64,000 bases of DNA from UBA1479 sp040218445 (GTDB taxonomy: Bacteria > Pseudomonadota > Alphaproteobacteria > Rhodospirillales > Casp-alpha2): contig JAVJRK010000012.1 in the NCBI GenBank assembly GCA_040218445.1, positions 1 through 64,000 on the forward strand, read 5' to 3'. The position numbers were made by a program, and so were the translations under genes. Shown here piece by piece: positions 17,405 through 26,208 of this stretch. The notes beneath the pieces were generated by a model, which did not search any database, was not told the origin of the DNA, and worked only from the letters and a program-made list of their open reading frames with translations. Within the stretch, counting starts at the first letter, position 1; every line of letters starts with the position of its first letter.

Positions 17405-18945
17405 GCGGGCACTCCGATATCGAAGATGGGCGGGTGATGCTCGATGTAATCCAGCGCATAAGCCAATTCACCCGGCGTCTCGGCGTGAAGCGTGAAAAGC
17501 GGCGTTCCCTTCTCCACCTGGTCCCCGGGCCGTGTGTGCAATTGCACACCTGCCGCTTTCGCGTCCGGCGCACCCGCAAGTTTCGCCGCCATGGCCAGAC
17601 GACGGTTGTCGAGGCCTAGAATTTCGCCGGAAACGTCTGCGTCAATTACCCGTCGTTGGGATGAAACAGGCGGCGTCCGCATACCCCCTTGCGCCTCGCA
17701 TATAGCCTGGAACTTGGCCCATGCCGCGCCACTATCCAGAGTTTCTTCAGCTCTCTGAAAGCCCATGCCGGAGCCAGCAGCACCCGACAACTCGAGCAAA
17801 GCGGCCGCGAGCGCGACCGATCGCGCCCTAAGATCATGCGGCGCGTCCGGCTTTCCCTTCAACACGGAGAGGACATCCAAGGCTTCCAGAGCGGGCCCGA
17901 TCCCGTTCCCAACCGGTTGCCGCCCATCGGTCTGTAAAACAGTCGACTTCAGGCCAATCTCGGAAGCCACAGCGGTCAAGTTTTCGCTGAGGGATTGCGC
18001 ATCCTTTTCGCTTCGCACCTTGGCCGTCGGCCCGACAGGAATATCGAGAACGAGGTGCGTTGATCCTGCGGATAGTTTCTTCGATAGCACCGACGCAACG
18101 AGTTGCCCTTCCCCATCGATGTCCAAGGCCCTTTCGACCCGGATCAGGATGTCATCCGCCGGGCTGAGGGAAACAGCGCCTCCCCAGACGATACACCCGC
18201 CTTCACGCTCGACCACGCGCCGCATTGCATCGATGTTAAGATCGACCGGCGCCAGCGTTTCCATCGTGTCCGCTGTACCGGCGGGTGAAGTGATTGCCCT
18301 GGAAGACGTCTTGGGCATGGTCAGCCCACAGGCCGCCATGATTGCGACCACGATTGGGGTGGTTCTATTTCCGGGTAGACCACCGACGCAATGTTTGTCG
18401 ACAATCGGTGAGGCTCCCCAGTCCAAAGTGTCTCCGACGGAGACCATGGCGCGGGTCAAGGCAACAATTTCCCGCCGTTTCAACCCGTGCGATGAACAGG
18501 CGGTGATGAAAGCGGAGACCTGAACGTCGGAATAGCGGCCCGCCACAATGTCCCGCATGATCTCCTCCAGGCCCGTGTCCGAAAACTCCGAACCGTAGAC
18601 TTTCGCACGAACGAGGCTCAGGGAGTCCGGCGGGCGGGGATGCCCGATCGCCACCATGTCGCCTTCCTGGGCATCTAATCTGCCCCAAGCAGCTTCTGAC
18701 AGCCCCGCCTCTCCTTCCGCCAACAAATCGCCTTTCACTCGATTCAGCGTAGCGATGATCGATCGGTCGCCGGCAGTCACGCGGACACGGGCCATGGCGG
18801 CAAATCCTTCCGCGCGGCAGACGTGGCAATCGCTCCGCATATAGATAACCGCTTCCTGCTGCGTATCGATCCCAAGGCGCTTCAGGCGCAAGGAGTTTGT
18901 AGCTGTATCTTTCACGCGACGTCCTACTTCCAGCGTCTTATCCAC
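17401..18945 (-). CDS. archaeal-type thymidine/AMP phosphorylase
   Basis: 514 residues. The central phosphorylase domain reads IVDKHCVGGLPGNRTT and MPKTSSRAITSPAGTADTME, and there is an extra N-terminal domain of about 85 residues as in the type 2 thymidine phosphorylase / AMP phosphorylase group. It releases the base from a nucleoside or nucleoside 5'-phosphate using phosphate. In archaea the product ribose 1,5-bisphosphate goes to RubisCO; here the coupled gene makes PRPP instead. The start codon is GTG. A Cys pair CHVC lies near residue 40. Nucleoside versus nucleotide preference cannot be decided. Confidence 0.85.
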   Translation of the reverse strand: MDKTLEVGRRVKDTATNSLRLKRLGIDTQQEAVIYMRSDCHVCRAEGFAAMARVRVTAGDRSIIATLNRVKGDLLAEGEAGLSEAAWGRLDAQEGDMVAIGHPRPPDSLSLVRAKVYGSEFSDTGLEEIMRDIVAGRYSDVQVSAFITACSSHGLKRREIVALTRAMVSVGDTLDWGASPIVDKHCVGGLPGNRTTPIVVAIMAACGLTMPKTSSRAITSPAGTADTMETLAPVDLNIDAMRRVVEREGGCIVWGGAVSLSPADDILIRVERALDIDGEGQLVASVLSKKLSAGSTHLVLDIPVGPTAKVRSEKDAQSLSENLTAVASEIGLKSTVLQTDGRQPVGNGIGPALEALDVLSVLKGKPDAPHDLRARSVALAAALLELSGAAGSGMGFQRAEETLDSGAAWAKFQAICEAQGGMRTPPVSSQRRVIDADVSGEILGLDNRRLAMAAKLAGAPDAKAAGVQLHTRPGDQVEKGTPLFTLHAETPGELAYALDYIEHHPPIFDIGVPA

Positions 18946-18948
18946 GGC

Positions 18949-20418
18949 TCAATCAAGCGTGGCCTGGTCGCCATACTCGGGCACGACGCAGGGCCACTGC
19001 AATTCATCGGAGATGCGAACGCGCAGCGCTTCGGAAGCATCCGGCTCACCATGGGTGATGTAGGTCCGTTTAGGAGGCTGCGTGAAATTGCCGAGCCAGG
19101 TCAGGATTTCGTCCGCATCGGCATGCGCGGACAGCATGGAGAGGTTCGCGATCTCCGCGCGGATGGGAATATGCCGTCCATGTATTTTCACCGACTTTAC
19201 ACCTGCCACCAAGCTGGCGCCCCGCGTTCCGCCGGCCTGGAACCCCGTAAACAACACCGCATGCCGTTCATCCGGCGCATAGAACTTCAGGTGATGAAGT
19301 ATCCGCCCGCCTGTCGCCATACCGCTTGCCGATATGATGATCTTAGGCATCGGGTTTTCATCAAGCGCTTTCGATTCCTCCGCTTCTCTCACGTAGGTCG
19401 CGACGTTGCACGCCGCGCGACACTCTTCGGCAGTCAGCCGGTGTTCCTTCATGTGGCGGCAGAAAACCTCGCTGGCGCTGACAGCCATGGGGCTGTCCAA
19501 GAACACCGGGAGGTCTGGTATACGTTTCGACGCCTTGAGCCGCTGCAGATGAAACAGGATCGACTGAGCGCGGCCGACAGAAAAAGCCGGAATCAGGACG
19601 GTTCCACCTCTGGCAGCCACCCTTGAGATCGTTTCGGCCAAAGCGTCCTCTACGTTCACCCGATCATGAAGGCGATTTCCGTAGGTCGACTCCATGATGA
19701 GATAGTCCGCGCCGCGCACGATCGTCGGATCCACCATCGTCGCGCTGTTCGGGCGCCCGATATCGCCGGAAAACAGTAGTGATCGACCGCCGAATGACAC
19801 ACGGACGAACGCAGAGCCAAGAATATGCCCCGCCGGCAGGAATCTTATTTGAAGCGCATCAATGACTTCGGTGTCGACCTCGTATGGGCATGCGCGGAAG
19901 TGGCCAAGGCAATTCCGCGCATCCCTTTCAGTATATAGGGGGGCGGCCGGCCGGTGTTTGGAGAAGCCGTGTCGATTGGCAAATTCCGCGTCGCGTTCCT
20001 GCAGATGACCGCTGTCCGGCAGCAGGATCCCACACAATTCAGTCGTCGCAGAGGTGGCGTAGACAGGTCCCTTGAACCCATTCCTGACCAAGAGAGGAAG
20101 ATATCCCGAGTGGTCAAGGTGCGCATGCGTCAGGACCACGGCGTCAATCTCGCTCGGCTCGATTGGCAGCGGGGCCCAGTTCTTCTGACGCAGCTTCTTG
20201 AAACCCTGAAACAGGCCGCAATCGACAAGCACCCGCTGGCCACCAAATGTAAGCAGATACTTTGATCCGGTGCTCCTCCGATTGGTTGGCAAGATTACCT
20301 GGAAACGCGGGCCCTTTGGCTTAGACGCTTGCCGTTGGTCACAGTCCGGAGGAGAGGTGCGGAGAGGACTAGGCAGTGGGGAACTGATAGACCCAAACGA
20401 AAAGATCGAACTGAACAA
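18949..20418 (-). CDS. MBL-fold beta-CASP RNA/DNA nuclease-like protein
   Basis: 489 residues at most. The zinc motif HAHLDHSG is at 98-103, followed by FLPAGHILGSA, LLFSGDIGRP, the beta-CASP motifs (ESTYGNR, PAFSVGRAQ, ISASGMATGGR) and a C-terminal HADADE/ITHGE. The family processes RNA ends, as in CPSF73 and RNase J. The fold normally begins FLGA..VTGSKYLL; here TGSKYLL is intact but the preceding residues do not fit, and a 35-residue low-complexity N-terminus precedes it. The real start is thus unsure, and the 5' end may be rearranged. It heads the operon with the phosphorylase and prs. Confidence 0.85.
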   Translation of the reverse strand: MFSSIFSFGSISSPLPSPLRTSPPDCDQRQASKPKGPRFQVILPTNRRSTGSKYLLTFGGQRVLVDCGLFQGFKKLRQKNWAPLPIEPSEIDAVVLTHAHLDHSGYLPLLVRNGFKGPVYATSATTELCGILLPDSGHLQERDAEFANRHGFSKHRPAAPLYTERDARNCLGHFRACPYEVDTEVIDALQIRFLPAGHILGSAFVRVSFGGRSLLFSGDIGRPNSATMVDPTIVRGADYLIMESTYGNRLHDRVNVEDALAETISRVAARGGTVLIPAFSVGRAQSILFHLQRLKASKRIPDLPVFLDSPMAVSASEVFCRHMKEHRLTAEECRAACNVATYVREAEESKALDENPMPKIIISASGMATGGRILHHLKFYAPDERHAVLFTGFQAGGTRGASLVAGVKSVKIHGRHIPIRAEIANLSMLSAHADADEILTWLGNFTQPPKRTYITHGEPDASEALRVRISDELQWPCVVPEYGDQATLD

Positions 20419-20485
20419 ATACTATGACGATTCACTCTGGGATGACGCAGGATTGCCCGACGAGCCGAAGGGTCCCCGCGTCTGA
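20357..20485 (+). CDS. possible short plus-strand ORF or gene remnant
   Basis: A frame of 42 codons ends at 20485 with an acidic, protein-like tail (NKYYDDSLWDDAGLPDEP) and reasonable third-base GC. GGAGGAG lies directly before the GTG at 20357. The frame stays open back to about 20270, where the conserved part of the opposite-strand nuclease begins. It may be a small gene, the 3' end of a lost gene, or chance. No family recognised. Confidence 0.2.
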   Translation: MRRGLGSGELIDPNEKIELNKYYDDSLWDDAGLPDEPKGPRV

Positions 20486-20531
20486 TTGTCCGGGAACCTA
20501 CCCCTGACGACGAACCGATAGTGGACAGCCA

Positions 20532-21401
20532 CTAACCACAGGGCCTGGGCCGCCCCCATAGACTATGAGGTGCCACGGCATAGTAAAGCGTCGGAGAAGT
20601 CAATGAACGCAGGTCGTCGGAGACTGCGGTCAGTGCAACATAGTTGAGCGCGACATGCAGACCTAGACAGACTTCCAAACCATCCGTGCAGATAGCGAGC
20701 CAGGTGAAATAGAAGGCAACAATGACGAAATAGAAAATGTAGCCGACTCCACCTTCACTCATCTCTTTTCCGCCCAGATGGATCGCGAAGAACAGCACAG
20801 ACGGAACGAGCAGACGCACCGCTGGCACGCGAGAGAACCGCGCAACACTTTGGAGGGTGTATCCCCGGAATACGATCTCTTCGCCCAATGCCTGAAACGG
20901 CACCAACAACAGTACAATGGCAACCGATATGAAGAACGCACCAACATCGGACGTGATCCGATAGTTCACCCCACCAACGACGACCTCAGCAACAGTCCAA
21001 GTCACGAGGGCGACAAGGCCGACCGCAAGACTCCGCCTAAGGAGTTCCCAGCGGAACGGGCGGCCACAGGCAATCAGGGATCGAATAGGGCGTTTGTGCA
21101 AGAATCGGAGCGCCACCGCCGGCCCAGCCGCCAACAGAAAAATGGATACCAGGTAGCCAGCAAAAAACACCGCGTCCGTGAGCAGGTAGGGCTGCCCCCA
21201 GCGCCACGGCTGATTCAGGTCAACTATGAGCAACCCAAATGCGTCAATCAGGTTGTTCGGCTCGCTGAGTATCCAGTAAGAAACCAACGCAACAACGATC
21301 AGGAACACGACACCGAGTACAGCCCCGAGGAGCAGAACCGGCACAGCAAGAAAATATCTCCAAATTTCGCTGCGACCTGTTGACGCTGCATCGACGAACA
21401 T
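20532..21401 (-). CDS. CPBP-family intramembrane protease
   Basis: 289 residues with about eight membrane segments. The CAAX/CPBP motifs are present: EEIVFRGYT (motif 1, catalytic Glu pair and Arg), FFAIHLG (motif 2) and LGLHVALN (motif 3). Such inner-membrane proteins act as glutamic proteases in prenyl-protein or bacteriocin-related processing; bacterial substrates are mostly unknown. It has an AT-rich promoter region upstream and no obvious operon partner, and marks the edge of the accessory island. Confidence 0.8.
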   Translation of the reverse strand: MFVDAASTGRSEIWRYFLAVPVLLLGAVLGVVFLIVVALVSYWILSEPNNLIDAFGLLIVDLNQPWRWGQPYLLTDAVFFAGYLVSIFLLAAGPAVALRFLHKRPIRSLIACGRPFRWELLRRSLAVGLVALVTWTVAEVVVGGVNYRITSDVGAFFISVAIVLLLVPFQALGEEIVFRGYTLQSVARFSRVPAVRLLVPSVLFFAIHLGGKEMSEGGVGYIFYFVIVAFYFTWLAICTDGLEVCLGLHVALNYVALTAVSDDLRSLTSPTLYYAVAPHSLWGRPRPCG

Positions 21402-21693
21402 GACGCTAAACGCTCTTAATCCATAGATTGTATTTTAAATAATATATCAATTTAATATACTCGTACGGTTATTTGCCAGCATTTCCACTTTTAATTCCCT
21501 GATAGAGACTTTAGGGATTTCAGCGAACAACAATAGCAATCCGTGCGACACAGGCGGACAACACGTTCTTGTCGCTGCCATACTCCGAGTTTTCCCTGTA
21601 TCTTCCCTGCGGCTCAGGGAATATATGACCGAAGGAATTAGAAACCGGTTCGACTGAGACTGCCCCCGTTATTTCGTCTGGGGTCAGATCATC
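21402..21693 (-). promoter_or_regulatory. AT-rich intergenic promoter region
   Basis: Between 21419 and 21470 the sequence is strikingly AT-rich for this genome. On the minus strand TTGATA precedes several TATTAT/AAAATA stretches, a plausible promoter for the CPBP gene. The rest (21589-21681) holds one copy of the island-flanking repeat. Confidence 0.4.
21589..21681. repeat. imperfect direct repeat, left copy
   Basis: The stretch begins TTTTCCCTGTATCTTCCCTG, continues with CAGGGAA and ends GACTGCCCCCGTTATTTCGT. Another copy with the same order of blocks and the same orientation lies at 31609-31696. The two enclose the secretin/propeller genes. It may be the relic of a mobile element's end. 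Confidence 0.5.
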
Positions 21694-24246
21694 TCAATCC
21701 TGGCCGCGGAAGACGTTCTCTGTGCTGATCATCGAAGTATTCGCCACCCAAGGCCGACCATCTCCCGTGACGCCGACGCGATGGAATTCAGCGGAAGTGT
21801 TGCGCGGATCGACCGCATCGAACGAGCCGTTGGTCGCGTTCCAGCGCAACAATTCGTTGTTTTCGATGATATAGACCGTGCCGTCGGCGCCGGCGGCGAT
21901 ATCGTCAGCGGACTGGGCCTTGCCTTTCGGCCGGTCCTCGAACCGGCTGCCGGTCCATTGGCGGACGGTAAAGGTCTGGCTGAGAATCCAGATGTCGCCG
22001 GCGGCACCCGCGGCCACGCGGTAGACGCCGTCGGCGCGCGCCATCTGGCGAAAGACCGACGACGACGCCTTCTTGACGAAGATGTATTCTCCCGCCGCGA
22101 CATAGACCGTGCCGTCCGCCGCGACCGCGATGTTACGCGGCGTATAAGACGATGTGCTGGTCACGGTATACTTCTTCACCTGCGATCCGTCGATCCGCGC
22201 AACCATCGCCGGCGACCGGTTCAACAGCCCCCAGGCGACGCCGTCCTCGTCCGTGCCGACGTCCAGAACCGCCCCGGGGAAGCGGGTGTCCAAATCGATG
22301 AAGGTTTCGGTCTTGTCGTCGAACACATAGGTTTGGTTGCTGTCGAAGATGTAGACCGCCCCGTCGGTGCCGACCGCGATGTCCGAAATGCTGCTGTTCA
22401 TGGAAGTGAACAGGTTCACGTCGAAGATGTCGAAACGCATTCGTTTGGTGAAGGTGAAGCCGCTGGACGACGACGTCGACGCCACTTGCGCTGTCGCGCC
22501 GCTGCCGAAAGTTTCGGTCGAGGTCCGCAGAGCGACCTGCCGGTCCGTTCCTTCGTCCCGTTCGAAATACCGCGACGAAAGCAATTTCCCCTCGGCGGTG
22601 ACCAGCCAAGGAAAGCCCATGGGACCAACCGCGACGGCGGCGGGGAGGTGCCCGGGAACCGTCAGGCGCTGAAAGCCCGCGTCGCCGGGGCGCTTGCGCA
22701 GCAGGAAATTCTCCGACGTCACCAGGAACACGCTGCCGTCCGGCCCGATCGCGATGTCTTGCGCGCGCTGCTTGACCGGCGTACAGGGCGTCGCCGCGCA
22801 ACGCTGCACCTGGCCGTCCGACCGCAGGGTCCAGGGCACGCCGTCGGGCGCGACCGCGACCTGAAGGCCGCGACCGTCGATCCGCTCGAACCGCTTCGCC
22901 TCCACATTGTAGCGCGCGAGCAAACCGTTCACGTCCGCCGTCACGACGGCCCCTTCGCCGCCGATGGCGATGTCCGACGCGGTGGCGCCCGTGATCTGCG
23001 TCCAATCCCGCCCATTGTGCCGGAACACCCGCCCTAACACCGTCACGCCCCAGGGGTGGCCCTTCGCATCGACGGCCAACCGCAGCAACTGTCCGGGAAA
23101 ATTCTCCAGGCGCCGGTTTTCATTGGACCAGCGCTGGATGTTTCCCGCCTCGGTCAAGACGAACACGCTGCCGTCGCGGCCGATCTCGACCTGCGCGGCG
23201 GTCGCCAGCGTGTCCGAAAAGACCAGAGACTCCGTCGTCGTGATCGTCGCCGGGTCGGTGCTACCGGACGATCCGATACCTCCGTTCCCCCTGCCCTGGC
23301 CGCCCGCCGATTGCGCCGTCGCTTGCGACGCTCGGGGCTGCGGCGCCCGGGACTGCGGCGCCGTGGCCGGCGGCGCGGCAGAGTTCGGCGCGCGAGCGCC
23401 GGGGGCTTGGATGACGGGCGCGGCCGGGCTGGTCGCCCGGTCCTGCGGCGCGTCCTCAGCCCCGATCTCGTCGCTCAGGGCCAGGGCGGCGGCGAAAATC
23501 CGCCCATCGTCCAGAAGCGCCCAGGGTGCGCCGGTCGGCGTCACGGCGCCGCCGATGACGTCGCCGCGCGAGAGCGCGAGTTCCCAGGCCCCGGATTGCG
23601 GATTCCAGTTGCGCAGCGCGCCGTCGCCGTCGACGATGACGGCCGTTCCGTCGCCGCCCACGGCGATATCCCGTCCCCGACCCGGCAGGCGCTGCCAGGC
23701 CGCGTCAGCGTAGCGATAGATGTCACCGTCCGGATCGATGACCCAGGGGCTGCCGTTGCCGTCCAGCGCCAGCCGTTGCGCGCGCCCGGGAAACCGGCGC
23801 CAGGACGACGACAGCGGCTCCCAGCGGTAAAGCGCGCCGTCCGTGCGCGCGACCATCACATTCCCCGCCGCATCGCCCGCGACATCGGTCACGCCCTCGC
23901 CTTTGGGCTCCCACCAAAGGCCATTGAACCGCATGACGATCCCGTCGCTGCGTAAGGCCCAGGGGCGGTTGCCCTCGGCGGCGGAAATGCGAACGAAGGT
24001 TCCGGACATGCGCGCCCATCGTTTGTCGACGGGCCGCCAACGTAGGGCTTCGCCGGTCGTTGAGACCGCATAGGCCCGGCCGTCACCGTTGACCGAAACG
24101 TCCAACGCCCGGCCGGGGAGTTCCCGCCATTTGCCGTCCTCCGCCGAAACGGGCAGGGCCGGCAGGAGCAACAGTATGAACGCGGCACCCGTCACCCGGC
24201 AAAGCGCCCCCCGGCGCCACCGTCCGTTCCCGAGCCGTCCAAGCAT
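21694..24246 (-). CDS. secreted tectonin-like propeller protein
   Basis: 850 residues from the ATG at 24246, which has GAGAGGAG 5 bases upstream; further in-frame codons overlap the secretin gene. A signal peptide with core AAFILLLLPALPVSA is followed by many ~35-residue repeats of the form W..LPGRA.DIAVG.DG..Y...., the tectonin (TECPR) pattern. An Ala/Pro/Gln-rich linker around residues 265-330 divides it into two propellers. There are no enzymatic motifs; tectonins bind sugars or lipopolysaccharide elsewhere, so a surface-binding role is inferred. It starts 14 bases after the secretin gene, suggesting it is the cargo or a partner of the secretin. Confidence 0.72.
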   Translation of the reverse strand: MLGRLGNGRWRRGALCRVTGAAFILLLLPALPVSAEDGKWRELPGRALDVSVNGDGRAYAVSTTGEALRWRPVDKRWARMSGTFVRISAAEGNRPWALRSDGIVMRFNGLWWEPKGEGVTDVAGDAAGNVMVARTDGALYRWEPLSSSWRRFPGRAQRLALDGNGSPWVIDPDGDIYRYADAAWQRLPGRGRDIAVGGDGTAVIVDGDGALRNWNPQSGAWELALSRGDVIGGAVTPTGAPWALLDDGRIFAAALALSDEIGAEDAPQDRATSPAAPVIQAPGARAPNSAAPPATAPQSRAPQPRASQATAQSAGGQGRGNGGIGSSGSTDPATITTTESLVFSDTLATAAQVEIGRDGSVFVLTEAGNIQRWSNENRRLENFPGQLLRLAVDAKGHPWGVTVLGRVFRHNGRDWTQITGATASDIAIGGEGAVVTADVNGLLARYNVEAKRFERIDGRGLQVAVAPDGVPWTLRSDGQVQRCAATPCTPVKQRAQDIAIGPDGSVFLVTSENFLLRKRPGDAGFQRLTVPGHLPAAVAVGPMGFPWLVTAEGKLLSSRYFERDEGTDRQVALRTSTETFGSGATAQVASTSSSSGFTFTKRMRFDIFDVNLFTSMNSSISDIAVGTDGAVYIFDSNQTYVFDDKTETFIDLDTRFPGAVLDVGTDEDGVAWGLLNRSPAMVARIDGSQVKKYTVTSTSSYTPRNIAVAADGTVYVAAGEYIFVKKASSSVFRQMARADGVYRVAAGAAGDIWILSQTFTVRQWTGSRFEDRPKGKAQSADDIAAGADGTVYIIENNELLRWNATNGSFDAVDPRNTSAEFHRVGVTGDGRPWVANTSMISTENVFRGQD

Positions 24247-24260
24247 GGGGTCTCCTCTCG

Positions 24261-26177
24261 CTAGTTTTTCAGGAATCTCCGGCTGACCGCCGAGGCTTCC
24301 TTCCGGGAGGACCTGGAGTCGCGCCAGGGCAGAATCTCCAGATCGCCCAGTCGAAATTCCTCGAAGAATTCGCGGCCCTGGAGGCCTTCGATGATCTGGT
24401 TGAAGGTCGGCCGGGGCGTGTACCAATCTTTATGCCGCTTCGCCAGACGTTCCAGGTCGAGTTCCAGACCGCTCATCTGCTCCTTGACTTGCTCGCGGTC
24501 ACTTTCGGCTTGGCGGGTGTATTGCGGACGGCGCGGGGTCATCAGGATCAGGATCGACCGTTCGAAATGCCGTTCGGTCTTTTCTGAAAAGAACAGGTTC
24601 AGGCCGGGGATATCCATCAGGCCGGGCACGCCGTCGGCGGAGCGCGAAGTCTCCCGCTCGCTCAGCCCGCCGAGGATCAACGTCTCGCCATAGCGCATGG
24701 TCACCGTCGCGTTGACGTTGGTCTTGGTGGTGTCCAGGCGAAATTCGAAGACGACCGAACTGGCGGGATCGGTCAGGAAAGTCCGCTCCGCGACCACGTG
24801 CAAGCGGATCATGTCGTCATCCAGGGCCTCCGGCGTGACGGCGAGCTTCACGCCGACTTCCTTCTGCACCGAGACGGAATCCCCATCGCCGCCGGAAACC
24901 GCGGCGGCCAGGATTTCGGTGCCGGAAAAGAACTCCGACGTCTGGCCTGATTGCGCGACCAGGCTGGGCTTGGCAAGGATCTCGTTGTTGGCGTCGGCCG
25001 AATTGGCGATATTCAGCGAATAGGCGACGGCCGGGATGTTGATGCTGCGGGTGATCGTCCGGGTGTTTTCCGCAAGACCACTCAGCCTTTTGTCCTTCAC
25101 GGAATTGGTCTCGTAGCCGAAACCCGGCGTTCCCGTCAGCGGGTCGCCGAATTGAAGCTGCAAACCGTTCAACAGGTTGATGCCCCGGCTTTCGCGTGCG
25201 TCCTCTTGCGTGCCGATCAGCACCACGTCGACTACGACCATCGGCGGCGGCCCCGAAGCGGAAGACATCGCCGCCATACCAGTGCCGAAGGACGGCAGGG
25301 TGCCGCCCGTCCCGCCCGGCGCCTGCGCGCCGCCGTAAGGGTTCGCGCCGCCCCCGGAATAGGGGTTGCCGCCATAAGGGTTGGAGCCGGATGAACTGGC
25401 GCCGTAGGGGTTGTCGTACTGGGCCCGCAACAGCTCGGCGTCGTGTTCGTAAAAGGCCGTCCAGGAAGCGATCCGCTGGTCGAGCGACAAGACCTCGTCC
25501 TGACCGAGGGCCGCGTCCGCATAGGCCTTCACGAAGGGCCGGGCCCCTTCGATATCGTAGAGCGCCGCCTTGGTGATGGCCTGCGCCTTGAGCACACGCG
25601 GCGCGGCCGCGGCCGCCGGCGCGACCTGGGCCAGCCGGTTCAACGCCGCCTCGGCCGTGCGCGGATCGCGGGCGTAATAGGAGGCGACGGCCAGGTTATA
25701 GAGGATTTCCGGGCTGTTCGGCCGGTGCAGCGCGGTCGAGGCGAATTCCGCCTGGGCCAGCTCGAACCGCCGCTGATCCATGTGCAGAAGGCCCAGTTGA
25801 TAGCGCGACGGCAGGTGCCCCGGATCGAACTTAAGCGCCAGGTTGAAGCCCTGCTCGGCCAATTCCAACTTGGTCGCGTCGCCCGCCGCCGCCATCAGCT
25901 GATACGTATAGGCGTTCAGGTAATTCAGGTCCGGGTTGGTGATGTCGAGCTTGAGCGCCGCATTGAAATGCCCTGTCGCCCGCTCAAGGTCGTTCGCCAG
26001 GATCGCCTTGTGCCCCTCGGCGACCAGGGCTTCGACCGCACTAGCCGGAACAACGGCCTCGGACGGCGCGCCGCCGCCCGACTGCGGCGTCAGGCCGATA
26101 GCCTGACAGCCGGACAGCGTGACCACGGCCGAAATCAACACAAGCCGAACAAACGGCTTCGCCAAGAAATTCTTCAC
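24261..26177 (-). CDS. lipoprotein secretin with N-terminal TPRs
   Basis: 638 residues from a GTG at 26177 (AAGGG 5 bases upstream). A lipoprotein signal ends LVLISAVVTLSGC. TPR-like helices follow (EGHKAILANDLERATGHFNAAL, cut here: NPDLNYLNAY, FELAQAEFAS), then an NPYGG-rich linker and the secretin domain with VPGLMDIPGLNLFFS and ILILMTPR, the hallmark of GspD/PilQ/RcpA-type outer-membrane rings. The usual N0/N1 domains are not evident. No assembly ATPase, platform protein or pseudopilins lie nearby, so this is an orphan secretin. Confidence 0.82.
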   Translation of the reverse strand: MKNFLAKPFVRLVLISAVVTLSGCQAIGLTPQSGGGAPSEAVVPASAVEALVAEGHKAILANDLERATGHFNAALKLDITNPDLNYLNAYTYQLMAAAGDATKLELAEQGFNLALKFDPGHLPSRYQLGLLHMDQRRFELAQAEFASTALHRPNSPEILYNLAVASYYARDPRTAEAALNRLAQVAPAAAAAPRVLKAQAITKAALYDIEGARPFVKAYADAALGQDEVLSLDQRIASWTAFYEHDAELLRAQYDNPYGASSSGSNPYGGNPYSGGGANPYGGAQAPGGTGGTLPSFGTGMAAMSSASGPPPMVVVDVVLIGTQEDARESRGINLLNGLQLQFGDPLTGTPGFGYETNSVKDKRLSGLAENTRTITRSINIPAVAYSLNIANSADANNEILAKPSLVAQSGQTSEFFSGTEILAAAVSGGDGDSVSVQKEVGVKLAVTPEALDDDMIRLHVVAERTFLTDPASSVVFEFRLDTTKTNVNATVTMRYGETLILGGLSERETSRSADGVPGLMDIPGLNLFFSEKTERHFERSILILMTPRRPQYTRQAESDREQVKEQMSGLELDLERLAKRHKDWYTPRPTFNQIIEGLQGREFFEEFRLGDLEILPWRDSRSSRKEASAVSRRFLKN

Positions 26178-26208
26178 GGATTCCCTTTCGTTACGTGAGC
26201 CGGACGGC

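Noticed and set aside
21781..23955. Several long plus-strand frames (up to 418 codons) opposite the tectonin-like gene
   Set aside because: High GC removes stop codons from all frames; these frames have Arg/Ala-rich random composition, whereas the minus frame has repeats and a signal peptide.
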